Shown: positions 50,553 through 59,405 of the stretch, piece by piece
Layout: every line of letters begins with the position of its first letter
Numbering within the stretch: position 1 is the stretch's first letter
DNA from: JALYTY01 sp964546935
Lineage (GTDB): Bacteria; Vulcanimicrobiota; Vulcanimicrobiia; Vulcanimicrobiales; Vulcanimicrobiaceae
Reading direction: 5' to 3'
DNA length: 64,000 bases
NCBI GenBank assembly: GCA_964546935.1
Contig: CAZJLJ010000010.1
Coordinates: 1 to 64,000 of the forward strand
The notes under the pieces: model-generated
The model's database searches: none
The model's input: only the letters and a program-made list of their open reading frames with translations
Told to the model about the DNA's origin: nothing
Position numbers and translations under genes: made by a program

Positions 50553-51737
50553 ATGCGCGTCCTATTTGTCCCACGCGACGATTCAGCGGCAATCTTCGGC
50601 GGCGACGTCGTTCAAATGAAAGCCACGGCTACGGAGTTACGGGCTCATGGCGTTCATGTAGACATTGGGCCTACGCAAAAAGCCCTAGAAGATCGGTACG
50701 ATGTTGTCCACCTGTGGACAAGTTTGCATTTCCCGAACATGATCACGAAGCAGCTGGATGAATTGGAAACGATTCGTGGCCGGGCGGTAATCGCGCACTC
50801 CACAATCTGGGCGCCTCACCACCTTGTGCGCTGGATGGATGCTGCACGCCGCTGGCTCTTCACGGTCTATCCCGACGGCGCTCGCATTTCGCTTACCACA
50901 GCCCGAGCGGAGTTGGAACAAATCGCCGGACGAGTGCTCGACTTTACGCTACACGATCAGCAACTCACGGCCTTCGCACCGCATCCGTTTACATATGACT
51001 GCCGGAACGTGCTGCGCCGCATCGATTTGATTCTGCCAAACTCGTGGATGGAGCTGCAGGCCATTTTTTCGTACCTGGGTGACTTTGCTTCGTACGCTGT
51101 CGTACCGAACGCCGTCGATACGGAGTTGTTCGAAGACGCCGATCCGGAACAGGTTCCGAGCGAGTTGCGCGGCGTTCCGTTCGCAATGATGAGCGCGCGC
51201 TTCGATACGCGGAAACAGCAAGACTTCGCCATGCTGGCTCTCAAGGAGCTTGCGATACCGTTGGTCTTTATCGGCGAACGTACCGACGAAGAGATCTTCC
51301 AGCGCACTATGGCGCTTTCAAAATCGCACCGTGCTCCCGTGTACTACTTCCCGTTCATGCCGCAGGACAAGCTGCGTCATCTCTACGCCGCAGCGCGTTT
51401 ACATTTTCTGCCCAGCATTTTCGAATCACCTGGCCTGTCGTCGCTAGAAGCGGCCCTGGCGGATTGCGCAATCGTTACGGGCAACCTCGCCTTCGAGAGC
51501 GAGTACTTTCAGGACGGCGCCTACTACTGCGATCCGTGCGACGCGTTCTCGATCGAACGCGCGGTGCGGCACGCATGGGAAAATTATGACCGCGACGGTG
51601 AACGCCGGACGACTCTTCGCGAACGTATTAGAACGGAATACACGTGGAAGCGCGCAGCGGAAGAGACGCTCAAGGCCTACGAACGGAACGCGATTAGCGC
51701 AACTCCGGCGAGCGCCAAGCCGACGCCGAACTTTTGA
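50553..51737 (+). CDS. Glycosyltransferase, GT4-like
   Basis: The 394 residues begin MRVLFVPRDDSAAIFGGDVV, with YDVVHLWTSLHFPNM in the N-terminal Rossmann domain and LILPNSWMELQAI as the GT4 acceptor-side motif. The C-terminal domain has MMSARFDTRKQQDFAMLAL, VFIGERTDEEIFQR, YYFPFMPQDKLRHLYAAARL and LPSIFESPGLSSLEAALADC, the E-x7-E motif of GT4 enzymes. The donor and acceptor are unknown; a role in surface polysaccharide is likely. The last 61 bp overlap the convergent EamA gene. Confidence 0.88.
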   Translation: MRVLFVPRDDSAAIFGGDVVQMKATATELRAHGVHVDIGPTQKALEDRYDVVHLWTSLHFPNMITKQLDELETIRGRAVIAHSTIWAPHHLVRWMDAARRWLFTVYPDGARISLTTARAELEQIAGRVLDFTLHDQQLTAFAPHPFTYDCRNVLRRIDLILPNSWMELQAIFSYLGDFASYAVVPNAVDTELFEDADPEQVPSELRGVPFAMMSARFDTRKQQDFAMLALKELAIPLVFIGERTDEEIFQRTMALSKSHRAPVYYFPFMPQDKLRHLYAAARLHFLPSIFESPGLSSLEAALADCAIVTGNLAFESEYFQDGAYYCDPCDAFSIERAVRHAWENYDRDGERRTTLRERIRTEYTWKRAAEETLKAYERNAISATPASAKPTPNF

Positions 51738-52674
51738 GACATCATCAATCGCTCGTTCAAAATCAAACGTGCCAGAAACACGGTGCTCGCCGGATACAGT
51801 GACGTAATCACCGCCGCGATCGAAAGATAGCCGTTGTAGGTCGCGAGAACGTACAACGCATTCGCGGTCATGTCGATGGCACCGGTAAATAACACGAGCC
51901 CAAGCGTGCCGGCCGGAGGTTGAAGGCTTGCACGCGCAACCACCGCGACGAGCGCAAGAATCCCGATCGACGCGACGCGCGCGGCAGCGAGACTTGTGAG
52001 CCCCGCGGCATGACTCGAAAACGAAATAAAAAGCAGAAACCCGCCGATGATAATCCCCGACGCGATAGCTTCTTTCACGCCGGCCGTTGAAATCTCGCGA
52101 ACGCCGCCTTCTTCGAAAGATACTGAAATCAACACGATTGCGATCAACGCGATCGCGATGCCGATATACTGCGGCACGACAAGATGGTCGCCGCGAAATA
52201 TTCCAAGGCCGAGCGGCACCGAGGCCGCAAGCACAGCAGTAATTGGCGAAACAACGCCCATTTTGCCGATGGAGAGCGCGTGATACAGCAGTGCAATACC
52301 GAGACCGCCGCAGATTCCCGCAAGCGNNNNNNNNNNNNNNNNNNNNNNNNNNNNNNNNNNNNNNNNNNNNNNNNNNNNNNNNNNNNNNNNNNNNNNNNNN
52401 NNNNNNNNNNNNNNNNNNNNNNNNNNGAGAGCGCGTGATACAGCAGTGCAATACCGAGACCGCCGCAGATTCCCGCAAGCGCTCCCCATCCGAGATCGGC
52501 CGCGGATGCGTGACCCGGCAGAAAGATAAGGAGCACCAAGAGCAACGCCAAACCCGAGGCCTGCGATAAAAGCGTAACCGCGAATATGCTGCCGCGCTTT
52601 GTAGCAAGGCCACCGCAAAAGTCTGCCGCGCCGTAAAACAGCGCGGCGAAGAGGCTCAGGAGTACGCCGGTCAT
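51677..52674 (-). CDS. EamA/DMT-family transporter, artificially split by an assembly gap
   Basis: As assembled, the frame breaks at the 100-N gap. If one copy of the duplicated 55-bp flank and the gap (155 bp in all) are removed, one reading frame of 280 residues joins MTGVLLSLFAALFYGAADFC and LGIALLYHAL to SIGKMGVVSPITAVLAASVP and so on to the stop at 51677. It has ten predicted helices and two EamA repeats (FYGAADFCGGLATKRGSIFA; FTGAIDMTANALYVLATYNG; VFLARLILNERLMMSQKFGV). Family members export small metabolites. It starts 12 bases from the rnj stop on the same strand. Confidence 0.85.
52272..52481. repeat. Identical 55-bp flanks of the assembly gap
   Basis: Bases 52272-52326 and 52427-52481 are the same 55-bp sequence, starting gagagcgcgtgatacagcag and ending ccgcaagcg. 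The copies are separated only by N. This is the mark of two contigs that overlap by 55 bases but were scaffolded without merging, not a biological repeat. Confidence 0.93.
52327..52426. other. Assembly gap of 100 N
   Basis: Exactly 100 unresolved bases, the usual placeholder for a gap of unknown size. The flanking sequence indicates a true size of minus 55 (overlapping contigs). Confidence 0.97.
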
Positions 52675-52685
52675 TCCGCGACCGG

Positions 52686-54380
52686 CTAAACTTCCATAAC
52701 TATGGGAATGACGACTGGCCGGCGTTTTGTTTTTGCGTGCACGGCTTTTGCCAAATGGCTGCGGATGTGTTCCTTAACAATGTTGACGTCGCGCAAGCCC
52801 TCGACCGAAACTTCGGCAATCGCCGAACGGAGTTCGCCGCGAAGCTCATCCATAACCCCGTCGGATTCGGGAACGTAGAAGACACCCTTTGTAACGAGAT
52901 CCGGATCCCCGATGATACGCGCTTCTTCGGCATCGATAGCGATAACCACAACGATGATTCCGTCGTTCGAAAGCGCCTTGCGATCGCGCAGCACCGCTTC
53001 GCCGATATCACCGACGCCGGAACCATCCACCAAAACGTTGCCGGCATACGTCTTGCCGATCTTATCTCCGTACTCCGACGTGAATTCGAGAACGTCGCCG
53101 TCTTCGAGCGTAAAGACATTCTCTGCATGAACACCGGTCTGCACCGCCAAGCGGCCGTGCTGAACGAGCATACGGTACTCGCCGTGAATCGGTACGAAGA
53201 ATTCGGGCCGAATCAAATTCAGCATCAGCAACAGCTCTTCTTGAGACGCATGGCCCGAAACGTGCGAACGGCCGTCGGTGCCGTGGATTACCGTTGCGCC
53301 GAGTTTGCAGAGATTGTTGATCGTCTTGTAGACGCTCTTTTCATTTCCGGGAATCGGCGTCGCGCTGATGACAACCGTGTCGCCGGGAACGATTTTGAAT
53401 TTGCGATGGTCGCGAACGGACATGCGCGCAAGGCCGCTCATCGGTTCGCCTTGTGAACCCGTGGTCACCACCACTACGCGCTCGGGCGGGTAGCCTTCGA
53501 CTTCCTCGATGCGAATAACCGTATCCGGCGCGAACTTCAAGTGTCCGAGTTCGGTCGCGAAGTGGACGACGTTTTGCATGGACCGCCCCAAAAATGCGAC
53601 TTTTCGTCCGAAACGGATTGCATGATCGACGACTTGCTGAATGCGCGGAACATTGGACGCGAACGAAGCTACGATAATTCGTCCCTTCGCCCGTTGAAAA
53701 ATTGCCTCAAAAGCTTCGCCTACGATACGTTCCGAAAGCGTATGGCCCGGCCGCTCCGCATTCGTTGAGTCGGAAAGCATGCACAACACGCCTTCGTCGC
53801 CGATGCGAGCGATGCGCGCGAAATCTGCCGGTTTTCCGTCGATCGGCGTTTGGTCGAATTTGAAGTCGCCGGTGTGAAAAATTGTGCCTACGGGCGTGCG
53901 AATCGCCAGAGAGCAGGCACCGGCAACGGAATGATTGATGTGAACGAACTCAGTGTCGATCGCTCCGTATGCCACGTGGTCGCCCGGCTTAACCGTAACG
54001 AAATGGATATCGCTGAACTTGTGCTCCCGCGATTTCGCTTTGATCAACGCAATCGACAGCGCAGTGCCCACAACGGGCGTTTCGGGAAACTCCCGCAGAA
54101 AGTACGGAATGCCTCCGATGTGGTCTTCATGACCGTGCGTGACGAGGATCGCACGCAGCTTGTGTGCGCGCTCGCGAATGTACGTGAAATCGTTGATCAC
54201 GATATCGACGCCGTACATCTCGTCATCGGGAAACATGAGACCACAGTCGACTACCACGAGATCGTCGTTGGTCTCGACAATGGTCATGTTACGGCCGATT
54301 TCGCCGCAACCCCCGAGCGGGATAACGCGCACGTACGGTTCTGCGGGCGGCGTTGGAACGATTAACGTATCGGTATTCAA
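52686..54380 (-). CDS. rnj: Ribonuclease J
   Basis: A metallo-beta-lactamase-fold exo/endoribonuclease that matures and degrades mRNA in organisms with or without RNase E. The 564 residues contain HGHEDHIGGIPYFL (zinc ligands), HTGDFKFDQTP, DSTNAERPGHTLSE, the beta-CASP segment GRIIVASFASNVPRIQQVVD, GSQGEPMSGLARMS and GTDGRSHVSGHASQEEL. The C-terminal domain holds LRDVNIVKEHIRSHL. Most family features are intact. Divergent from the small secreted protein at 54438. Confidence 0.96.
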   Translation of the reverse strand: MNTDTLIVPTPPAEPYVRVIPLGGCGEIGRNMTIVETNDDLVVVDCGLMFPDDEMYGVDIVINDFTYIRERAHKLRAILVTHGHEDHIGGIPYFLREFPETPVVGTALSIALIKAKSREHKFSDIHFVTVKPGDHVAYGAIDTEFVHINHSVAGACSLAIRTPVGTIFHTGDFKFDQTPIDGKPADFARIARIGDEGVLCMLSDSTNAERPGHTLSERIVGEAFEAIFQRAKGRIIVASFASNVPRIQQVVDHAIRFGRKVAFLGRSMQNVVHFATELGHLKFAPDTVIRIEEVEGYPPERVVVVTTGSQGEPMSGLARMSVRDHRKFKIVPGDTVVISATPIPGNEKSVYKTINNLCKLGATVIHGTDGRSHVSGHASQEELLLMLNLIRPEFFVPIHGEYRMLVQHGRLAVQTGVHAENVFTLEDGDVLEFTSEYGDKIGKTYAGNVLVDGSGVGDIGEAVLRDRKALSNDGIIVVVIAIDAEEARIIGDPDLVTKGVFYVPESDGVMDELRGELRSAIAEVSVEGLRDVNIVKEHIRSHLAKAVHAKTKRRPVVIPIVMEV

Positions 54381-54437
54381 GAAGTTCGACTACTTTATTT
54401 GACGAGGGAGCGCGTGAAGGCAACCCCGGAGGTGCTT

Positions 54438-54749
54438 ATGTTCTTCGGTTACCGCACCGGGGTCGCCCTGACCTCGCTCGTACTGGCAACCACCCTTCAG
54501 GCGACGGCCGCCCGGGCAGAGAACCCGCCGTGCGATCCGGGCGACGTCTATTCGGCGCGAGCGCTCCGCCGCATGAGGACACTCCTTCAACTTAGGCTGT
54601 TGGAGCTGCGAAAAGAGCGATTGAGCCTAGTCGCCGACGCCGTGCAGCGTCGCATTTCAATTGATGAACTGCTGCATGAAACATCTATGCCTTTAGGGGT
54701 TAGTAAAGGAACGAAGCTGAAACAACCAAGGTGCCCGCACGCTACTTAA
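54438..54749 (+). CDS. Small secreted hypothetical protein
   Basis: The ATG at 54438 follows ggaggtgctt and gives 103 residues: a signal peptide (GVALTSLVLATTLQATAARA), then NPPCDPGDVYSARALRRMRT and a helical basic segment (LLQLRLLELRKERLSLVADA), ending with a second Cys near the C-terminus. The family is not recognised. It precedes the efflux operon by 43 bases and may be its first gene. Confidence 0.6.
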   Translation: MFFGYRTGVALTSLVLATTLQATAARAENPPCDPGDVYSARALRRMRTLLQLRLLELRKERLSLVADAVQRRISIDELLHETSMPLGVSKGTKLKQPRCPHAT

Positions 54750-54792
54750 AGGAAGTTGCGTTGCTTTTCGTTGCTTGAGAAAGGTGTGCAAC

Positions 54793-55518
54793 ATGGCCGT
54801 CGATTCCGCAGCACCACCAGCCAATGGGCTTAAGACGGTGCTGGACACGATTGTAGCGCCGAAGGAAGCGTTCGAATCTATTCGCGCCGTCCCCACATGG
54901 GGCTGGGCCTTGGCCATTGCGATCCTCCTCAGTGCGATCGGAACCTACCTCATCACTCCCGCAATCATCCATGCGACGGCAGCTTCTTGGCCGCAACAGG
55001 TCGCCGCGAATCCTCGGCTTGCGCAGCTCACTCCCGAACAACAGCAATCGACGCTGGCGTTCACCGAGAAAATCATTTCACTTTCGTGGGTCTTCACGAT
55101 CATCGTCATCCCGATCTACTGCCTTATCGAGGCGGTAATCATGCTGATCTTCAACGCATTGGGTCGCGGCCAAGGATCGTTCGCGAAGTACTTTGCCGCC
55201 GCATGCAACATCGCCGTACCGGCTGCCGGCATCAGCTCGGTGGTGAACGCCATCATCGTGAGCCTGCGCGGCGCTTCGACGTTCATGAGCCCGACTTCAG
55301 TACAACAAGCGGTTCCGTCGCTAGCGATGATCGTCCCGAGCAGCAACTTGAAGCTCACGGCGTTTCTCGCAACTTTTACGCCCTTTACCATTTGGGCTAC
55401 GGGCCTTTCGATCTTGGCGATGCTGGTTATCGGCCGTGTGCCGAAACTGCAAGCGTGGCTCGCAGGCATCGTCTTATTTCTCATTCCTTCGCTTATCGCC
55501 GTTGCAGGTGCTAAATAG
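54793..55518 (+). CDS. Yip1-domain membrane protein
   Basis: From ATG 54793 there are 241 residues. A short N-tail (KTVLDTIVAPKEAFESIRAV) with the P-x-E/T-F pattern typical of bacterial Yip1-domain proteins precedes five helices (WALAIAILLSAIGTYLITPA and SWVFTIIVIPIYCLIEAVIM, among others). The function of bacterial Yip1 proteins is unknown. It ends 10 bases before the TolC-like gene, so it is co-transcribed with the efflux genes. Confidence 0.82.
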   Translation: MAVDSAAPPANGLKTVLDTIVAPKEAFESIRAVPTWGWALAIAILLSAIGTYLITPAIIHATAASWPQQVAANPRLAQLTPEQQQSTLAFTEKIISLSWVFTIIVIPIYCLIEAVIMLIFNALGRGQGSFAKYFAAACNIAVPAAGISSVVNAIIVSLRGASTFMSPTSVQQAVPSLAMIVPSSNLKLTAFLATFTPFTIWATGLSILAMLVIGRVPKLQAWLAGIVLFLIPSLIAVAGAK

Positions 55519-55528
55519 TCCGAACCCC

Positions 55529-56905
55529 ATGATTCGTCGAACGCTATGCACAGCCGCCGTCGCGGCGGCTGTTGCTTTTCCGCTTAAAGCCGGCGCTCAA
55601 CCCATGAATCTCGTCGACGCCGTTTCGTACGCGCTGAGTCACAACCCAACGGTCGCCCAGCAGCGCGCTTCCCTCGCAAGTGCAGAAAATGCGCTCGCCA
55701 AAGCGCGCGGTAACGCTTTTCCCCTCGTTAACGGCTCCTTGCAAAACATTTCGCAGAAAAGCGCGAATTATGGCGGCCAGTTTCAGGCAATCGGTGTGGC
55801 GCAAAAACAAGTCTTTAGTCAAAACACCGCGCAGCTGGGAACAACGTACACGTTGCAATCCGGCGGTCTTTCGTTCTATCAGCTGACAACGGCACGCGAA
55901 CAAACCGAGCAGGCTCGCCAAACGCTGGCAAACACGGAAAACCAGCTTGCGACCTCGATAACGAATGCCTACTTTGCGGTGCTTCAAAAGCGCGCAATCG
56001 TTACACTCGACCAATCGGACCTCAATTACCAAAACGTCCTCGTCGAAGTCTCGAAAGCGAAAGAGCGCGCGGGTGTGTCGGCCGGGGTCGACGTGCTGCG
56101 GGCCCAAGTTGCGCAAGCGAAAAGCGCATCCGCTCTAGTGGGCGCGCAAGCGGACGTGCAAAACTCCATAGAATCGCTCGCGCTAGCCGCCGGCGCTCCG
56201 ATCGACACCGCGTTCGAGTTTCCGGCCCAAATCGCCGACCCGAAGCTGCCCTCGCAAGAGGAAGCGAAGCTAGAAACCATCGCGCTTCAAGCACGGCCGG
56301 ACGTTCATGCGGCACAAGAGTCGCTTTCTGCGGCCCAATCCACGCGTAAAGGGTGGAATCGCGAGCTTTTCCCGCAGTCACAGATCGCGGCTTCCTTCGG
56401 CAATCAGTTTTCGCCGACAAACCAGAATTTCATCATTGGTCCAAACGGTCAGCCGATTATCGCGCCGCGCGTCGGAACGGCCGGATTCTGGTTACTATCC
56501 GCAACCAGCACTTTCACGTTGCCGTTTGTCGACTACGGACAGCGACATAGTGAACGTGTCAGCGACGATGCCGCGGTGGCGTCCGCAGAATTGGCGCTCA
56601 ATCAGGCTACCACGCAAGTCCGCGTGGATGTACGGCAGAGCTACCGTTCGGCGCAAACTGCTCTTGCGCAAGTGGCGTATGCCCGCGACGAAGCTCGCCT
56701 CGGTACCGAATCGGCCCGCGTCGCTCAACTACAATACCAGCACGGTCTAATAACGCTTTCCGACGTGTTGCAAACACAGCAACAATCCGTCAGCGCGCAA
56801 GCCGATTTCGTAAACGCTCGCGTTTCTTATGTGGACGCCGTCGTGAAGCTGCGCGTGTCGCTCGGAATCTACGATGCCCGTTCCGCCGTGGCCGACCTGA
56901 GGTAA
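55529..56905 (+). CDS. TolC-family outer-membrane efflux protein
   Basis: From ATG 55529 there are 458 residues. A signal peptide (TAAVAAAVAFPLKAGAQP) is followed by two repeated coiled-coil/barrel halves: MNLVDAVSYALSHNPTVAQQ and NTENQLATSITNAYFAVLQK in the first, ETIALQARPDVHAAQESLSA and TQVRVDVRQSYRSAQTALAQ in the second. It forms the trimeric outer channel for the HlyD-type adaptor encoded 2 bases downstream. An earlier ATG at 55436 lies inside the Yip1 gene. Confidence 0.93.
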   Translation: MIRRTLCTAAVAAAVAFPLKAGAQPMNLVDAVSYALSHNPTVAQQRASLASAENALAKARGNAFPLVNGSLQNISQKSANYGGQFQAIGVAQKQVFSQNTAQLGTTYTLQSGGLSFYQLTTAREQTEQARQTLANTENQLATSITNAYFAVLQKRAIVTLDQSDLNYQNVLVEVSKAKERAGVSAGVDVLRAQVAQAKSASALVGAQADVQNSIESLALAAGAPIDTAFEFPAQIADPKLPSQEEAKLETIALQARPDVHAAQESLSAAQSTRKGWNRELFPQSQIAASFGNQFSPTNQNFIIGPNGQPIIAPRVGTAGFWLLSATSTFTLPFVDYGQRHSERVSDDAAVASAELALNQATTQVRVDVRQSYRSAQTALAQVAYARDEARLGTESARVAQLQYQHGLITLSDVLQTQQQSVSAQADFVNARVSYVDAVVKLRVSLGIYDARSAVADLR

Positions 56906-56907
56906 GG

Positions 56908-58209
56908 ATGAATCGAACTCGCAACACCATCATCGTCGCACTCGCGCTTGTGGCACTGGTCGTCTTTGCCGTGTTCGCAGCGCGGCGCAATGCCGATCCG
57001 GCGGTGGCTGTAAAGATGAAACCCGTCGCGTACGGTTCGTTCGTCGTGAAGTTACCGGAGAACGGCGTGGTCATGCATCCTGGGACGTTGACCGTTCCAA
57101 CCCTGGTCGCCGGAAACATCGGGCACATCTACGTGAAAGCCGGCGATCGCGTTGCTGCGGGACAACTGCTTGCGACGATCGATAATCCGACGATCACCAC
57201 AAATGCCGCCGGATCGCAGGCCGACTATGATTCTGCCGTTGCCAACGTTTCGGCCGCCCGTGTCAACGAACAAAACGCGAAGGTCCAATACCAAGGCGCG
57301 GTCGAGACGCAAAAGAGTGCACTGGAAGAGGCGCGACGCGTCTATAACGCCGATGCGGCTTTACTTAAAAACCGCGCCATTGCACGAAATCAAGTTGACG
57401 CCGACAGAGCGAAGCTCGAACAGGCTCAGGTCGCATACGATCAAGCAGTTCAACAGCTGCACTTAGGCGCGGTTTCAGGGTACGGCCAGAACAGCGTCCA
57501 GTATGCGCAAGCCGCTGCAGACAAAGCGCGCATCGTGAACAGTCAAGATCAGCAGCAGCTGGCGTTCACTCGCATCGTCGCACCCGAATCGGGCATTATC
57601 CAGACCGTTGCATCGCAAACCTCGGATCCGCTGCGCTCGCTTCAACCCGGGGACGCCGTGACCTCGGGGCAGTCCTTATTTACGATGGCGTCCTCTGAAA
57701 ACTTCATCGTGCGAGCCCAAGTCGATGAGCAAGACGTGATCAATGTCAGCGTTGGACAACGCGCCAACGTTACCGGCCAGGATTTTCCGGGAAAGACGAT
57801 TCGCGGCCATGTAGAGAGCATTGCGCCGGTCGCTCAAAAATCGACCGATACGTCCAGCACCGCCAAGCAGGTTCTTACGACGATCGCATTGGACGATTCG
57901 CCGGCGTTCCTCAAGGATGGGATGACAGCCGACGTCGACATTCTCACCACGAATATCCCGCACGCAATCGTCGTGCCGAACGATGCCGTGTTAAAGGACG
58001 GAACGAAATCGTACGTTTACGTCGTTCAGAACGGCGTTGCCAAAAAGCGCTTGATTAAAACGGGACGCACCGGCGACACGACGACATTCGTGGTTTCGGG
58101 CCTTGAGCCGGGTGAAGTGATCGTGGAGAAGAACACACCGGATCTTGCAGATGGAAAGCGGGTGACACCCATGCCGTCCGCTTCTCCATCTCCTTCAACC
58201 GTGTCGTGA
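56908..58209 (+). CDS. RND/MacA-type periplasmic adaptor protein
   Basis: The 433 residues have an N-terminal anchor (IIVALALVALVVFAVFAARR), a lipoyl-like half (GNIGHIYVKAGDRVAAGQLL), a long coiled-coil hairpin (about 95-200, rich in A and Q), the second lipoyl half (TRIVAPESGIIQTVASQTSD), a beta barrel (FIVRAQVDEQDVINVSVGQR) and the membrane-proximal domain ending in a Pro/Ser tail. It bridges the permeases to the TolC-family channel. The stop overlaps the first permease start in GTGA. Confidence 0.92.
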   Translation: MNRTRNTIIVALALVALVVFAVFAARRNADPAVAVKMKPVAYGSFVVKLPENGVVMHPGTLTVPTLVAGNIGHIYVKAGDRVAAGQLLATIDNPTITTNAAGSQADYDSAVANVSAARVNEQNAKVQYQGAVETQKSALEEARRVYNADAALLKNRAIARNQVDADRAKLEQAQVAYDQAVQQLHLGAVSGYGQNSVQYAQAAADKARIVNSQDQQQLAFTRIVAPESGIIQTVASQTSDPLRSLQPGDAVTSGQSLFTMASSENFIVRAQVDEQDVINVSVGQRANVTGQDFPGKTIRGHVESIAPVAQKSTDTSSTAKQVLTTIALDDSPAFLKDGMTADVDILTTNIPHAIVVPNDAVLKDGTKSYVYVVQNGVAKKRLIKTGRTGDTTTFVVSGLEPGEVIVEKNTPDLADGKRVTPMPSASPSPSTVS

Positions 58210-59405
58210 CGCGGCTCTTCGCCTATCTCGAAGAAGCGATTGCGTCGTTGTGGCGCAATCGCGTTCGCTCCGCACTCACCATGCTTGGCATGATCATCGG
58301 CAGTGCCTCGATCATCACGGTTTTTGGAATCAGCAAAGCAGCGACGAGCGGGATCGCATCGACGTTTGCTTCATTCGGTCAGGAACCCGATGTCATTCTC
58401 GTGGATCCCGCGCAAGATTATCCCGAGCGCGCACAGATTCACTTTCGAGACTTGGCCTACATCCAGGCGTATCTCGGGGATCGCGCGCGCCAGATTCTCC
58501 CGGTCTGGCAAAAGACGTTTGAGATTGCGGCGAACGGCAAGACCGATCACATCGTCCTCCAGCAAGACGGAAGCTATCATACCGACGCGTTGGCGATGTC
58601 CGAGGGTCATAAGTTTACAGCCGATGAAGTGGACGGCGCCGCGCATGTCGCCGTGATCACGCAAGACGTCGCGCACGAGTTTTTCGGCGATCAGCCGGCG
58701 GTGGGACAGTTCTTGCGTATCAACGGCGGCCGCTACAAGGTCACCGGTGTCTACGCAGATATCAAGGGATCGTTCTTCAATAGTATTGCCGGCAGCTCCA
58801 CGGTCATCATTCCCTACACCACATACCACAACGAGATCGCTCCGAACGCGCCGCCCGATTTCGTGCTCGTCTATCCGAGCGACCCGCTTGGCGGAGATGC
58901 GGCCGGTAAAGAGGCGATCGTTGCGTTGCAGCACCTCCACGGAGATCGCGCCCAGTACAAGACGCAAAACGGTGCCGAGCAATTGCTGATTTTCGATAGC
59001 GTCTTGAATATCGTTAGCGTCGGTCTTTCGGCGATCGGCGGCGTCGCGCTTATCGTGGCGGGCATCGGCATCATGAACATCATGCTCGTCTCCGTCACGG
59101 AGCGCACGCGTGAAATTGGGATTCGTAAGTCGATCGGCGCAAACCGCGGCGACATCATGACGCAGTTTTTACTGGAGGCGGTTTTACTTTCGCTCGGCGG
59201 CGGGTTAACAGGCATGCTCCTTGGCATTCTGTTCACGGTTGGTGCGGCAAGCCTCTTAAGCAAACAGCTTGGTGAACTGCTCATCCCGTATCTGCTTATC
59301 ATCGGGATTGCGCTAACATTCTCGTTGCTCGTTGGAACGGTGTTCGGCTCGTATCCGGCGCTCCGCGCAGCACAGATGGATCCGATTGAGGCGCTTCGCT
59401 CATGA
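58206..59405 (+). CDS. MacB/FtsX-type ABC transporter permease 1
   Basis: The 399 residues have the MacB_PCD layout: a first helix near 20-40 (RSALTMLGMIIGSASIITVF), a large periplasmic domain, and three C-terminal helices with the FtsX motif GVALIVAGIGIMNIMLVSVT, then ERTREIGIRKSIGANRGDI. It starts at GTG 58206. It is homologous to permease 2, which follows with a 4-bp overlap (ATGA), so they could form a heterodimer served by one ATPase. Confidence 0.92.
   Translation: MTRLFAYLEEAIASLWRNRVRSALTMLGMIIGSASIITVFGISKAATSGIASTFASFGQEPDVILVDPAQDYPERAQIHFRDLAYIQAYLGDRARQILPVWQKTFEIAANGKTDHIVLQQDGSYHTDALAMSEGHKFTADEVDGAAHVAVITQDVAHEFFGDQPAVGQFLRINGGRYKVTGVYADIKGSFFNSIAGSSTVIIPYTTYHNEIAPNAPPDFVLVYPSDPLGGDAAGKEAIVALQHLHGDRAQYKTQNGAEQLLIFDSVLNIVSVGLSAIGGVALIVAGIGIMNIMLVSVTERTREIGIRKSIGANRGDIMTQFLLEAVLLSLGGGLTGMLLGILFTVGAASLLSKQLGELLIPYLLIIGIALTFSLLVGTVFGSYPALRAAQMDPIEALRS

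Noticed and set aside
52144..52618. Two different, partly overlapping transporter genes around the N gap
   Set aside because: The frames are the two halves of one gene displaced by a 155-bp artefact (duplicated flank plus N).
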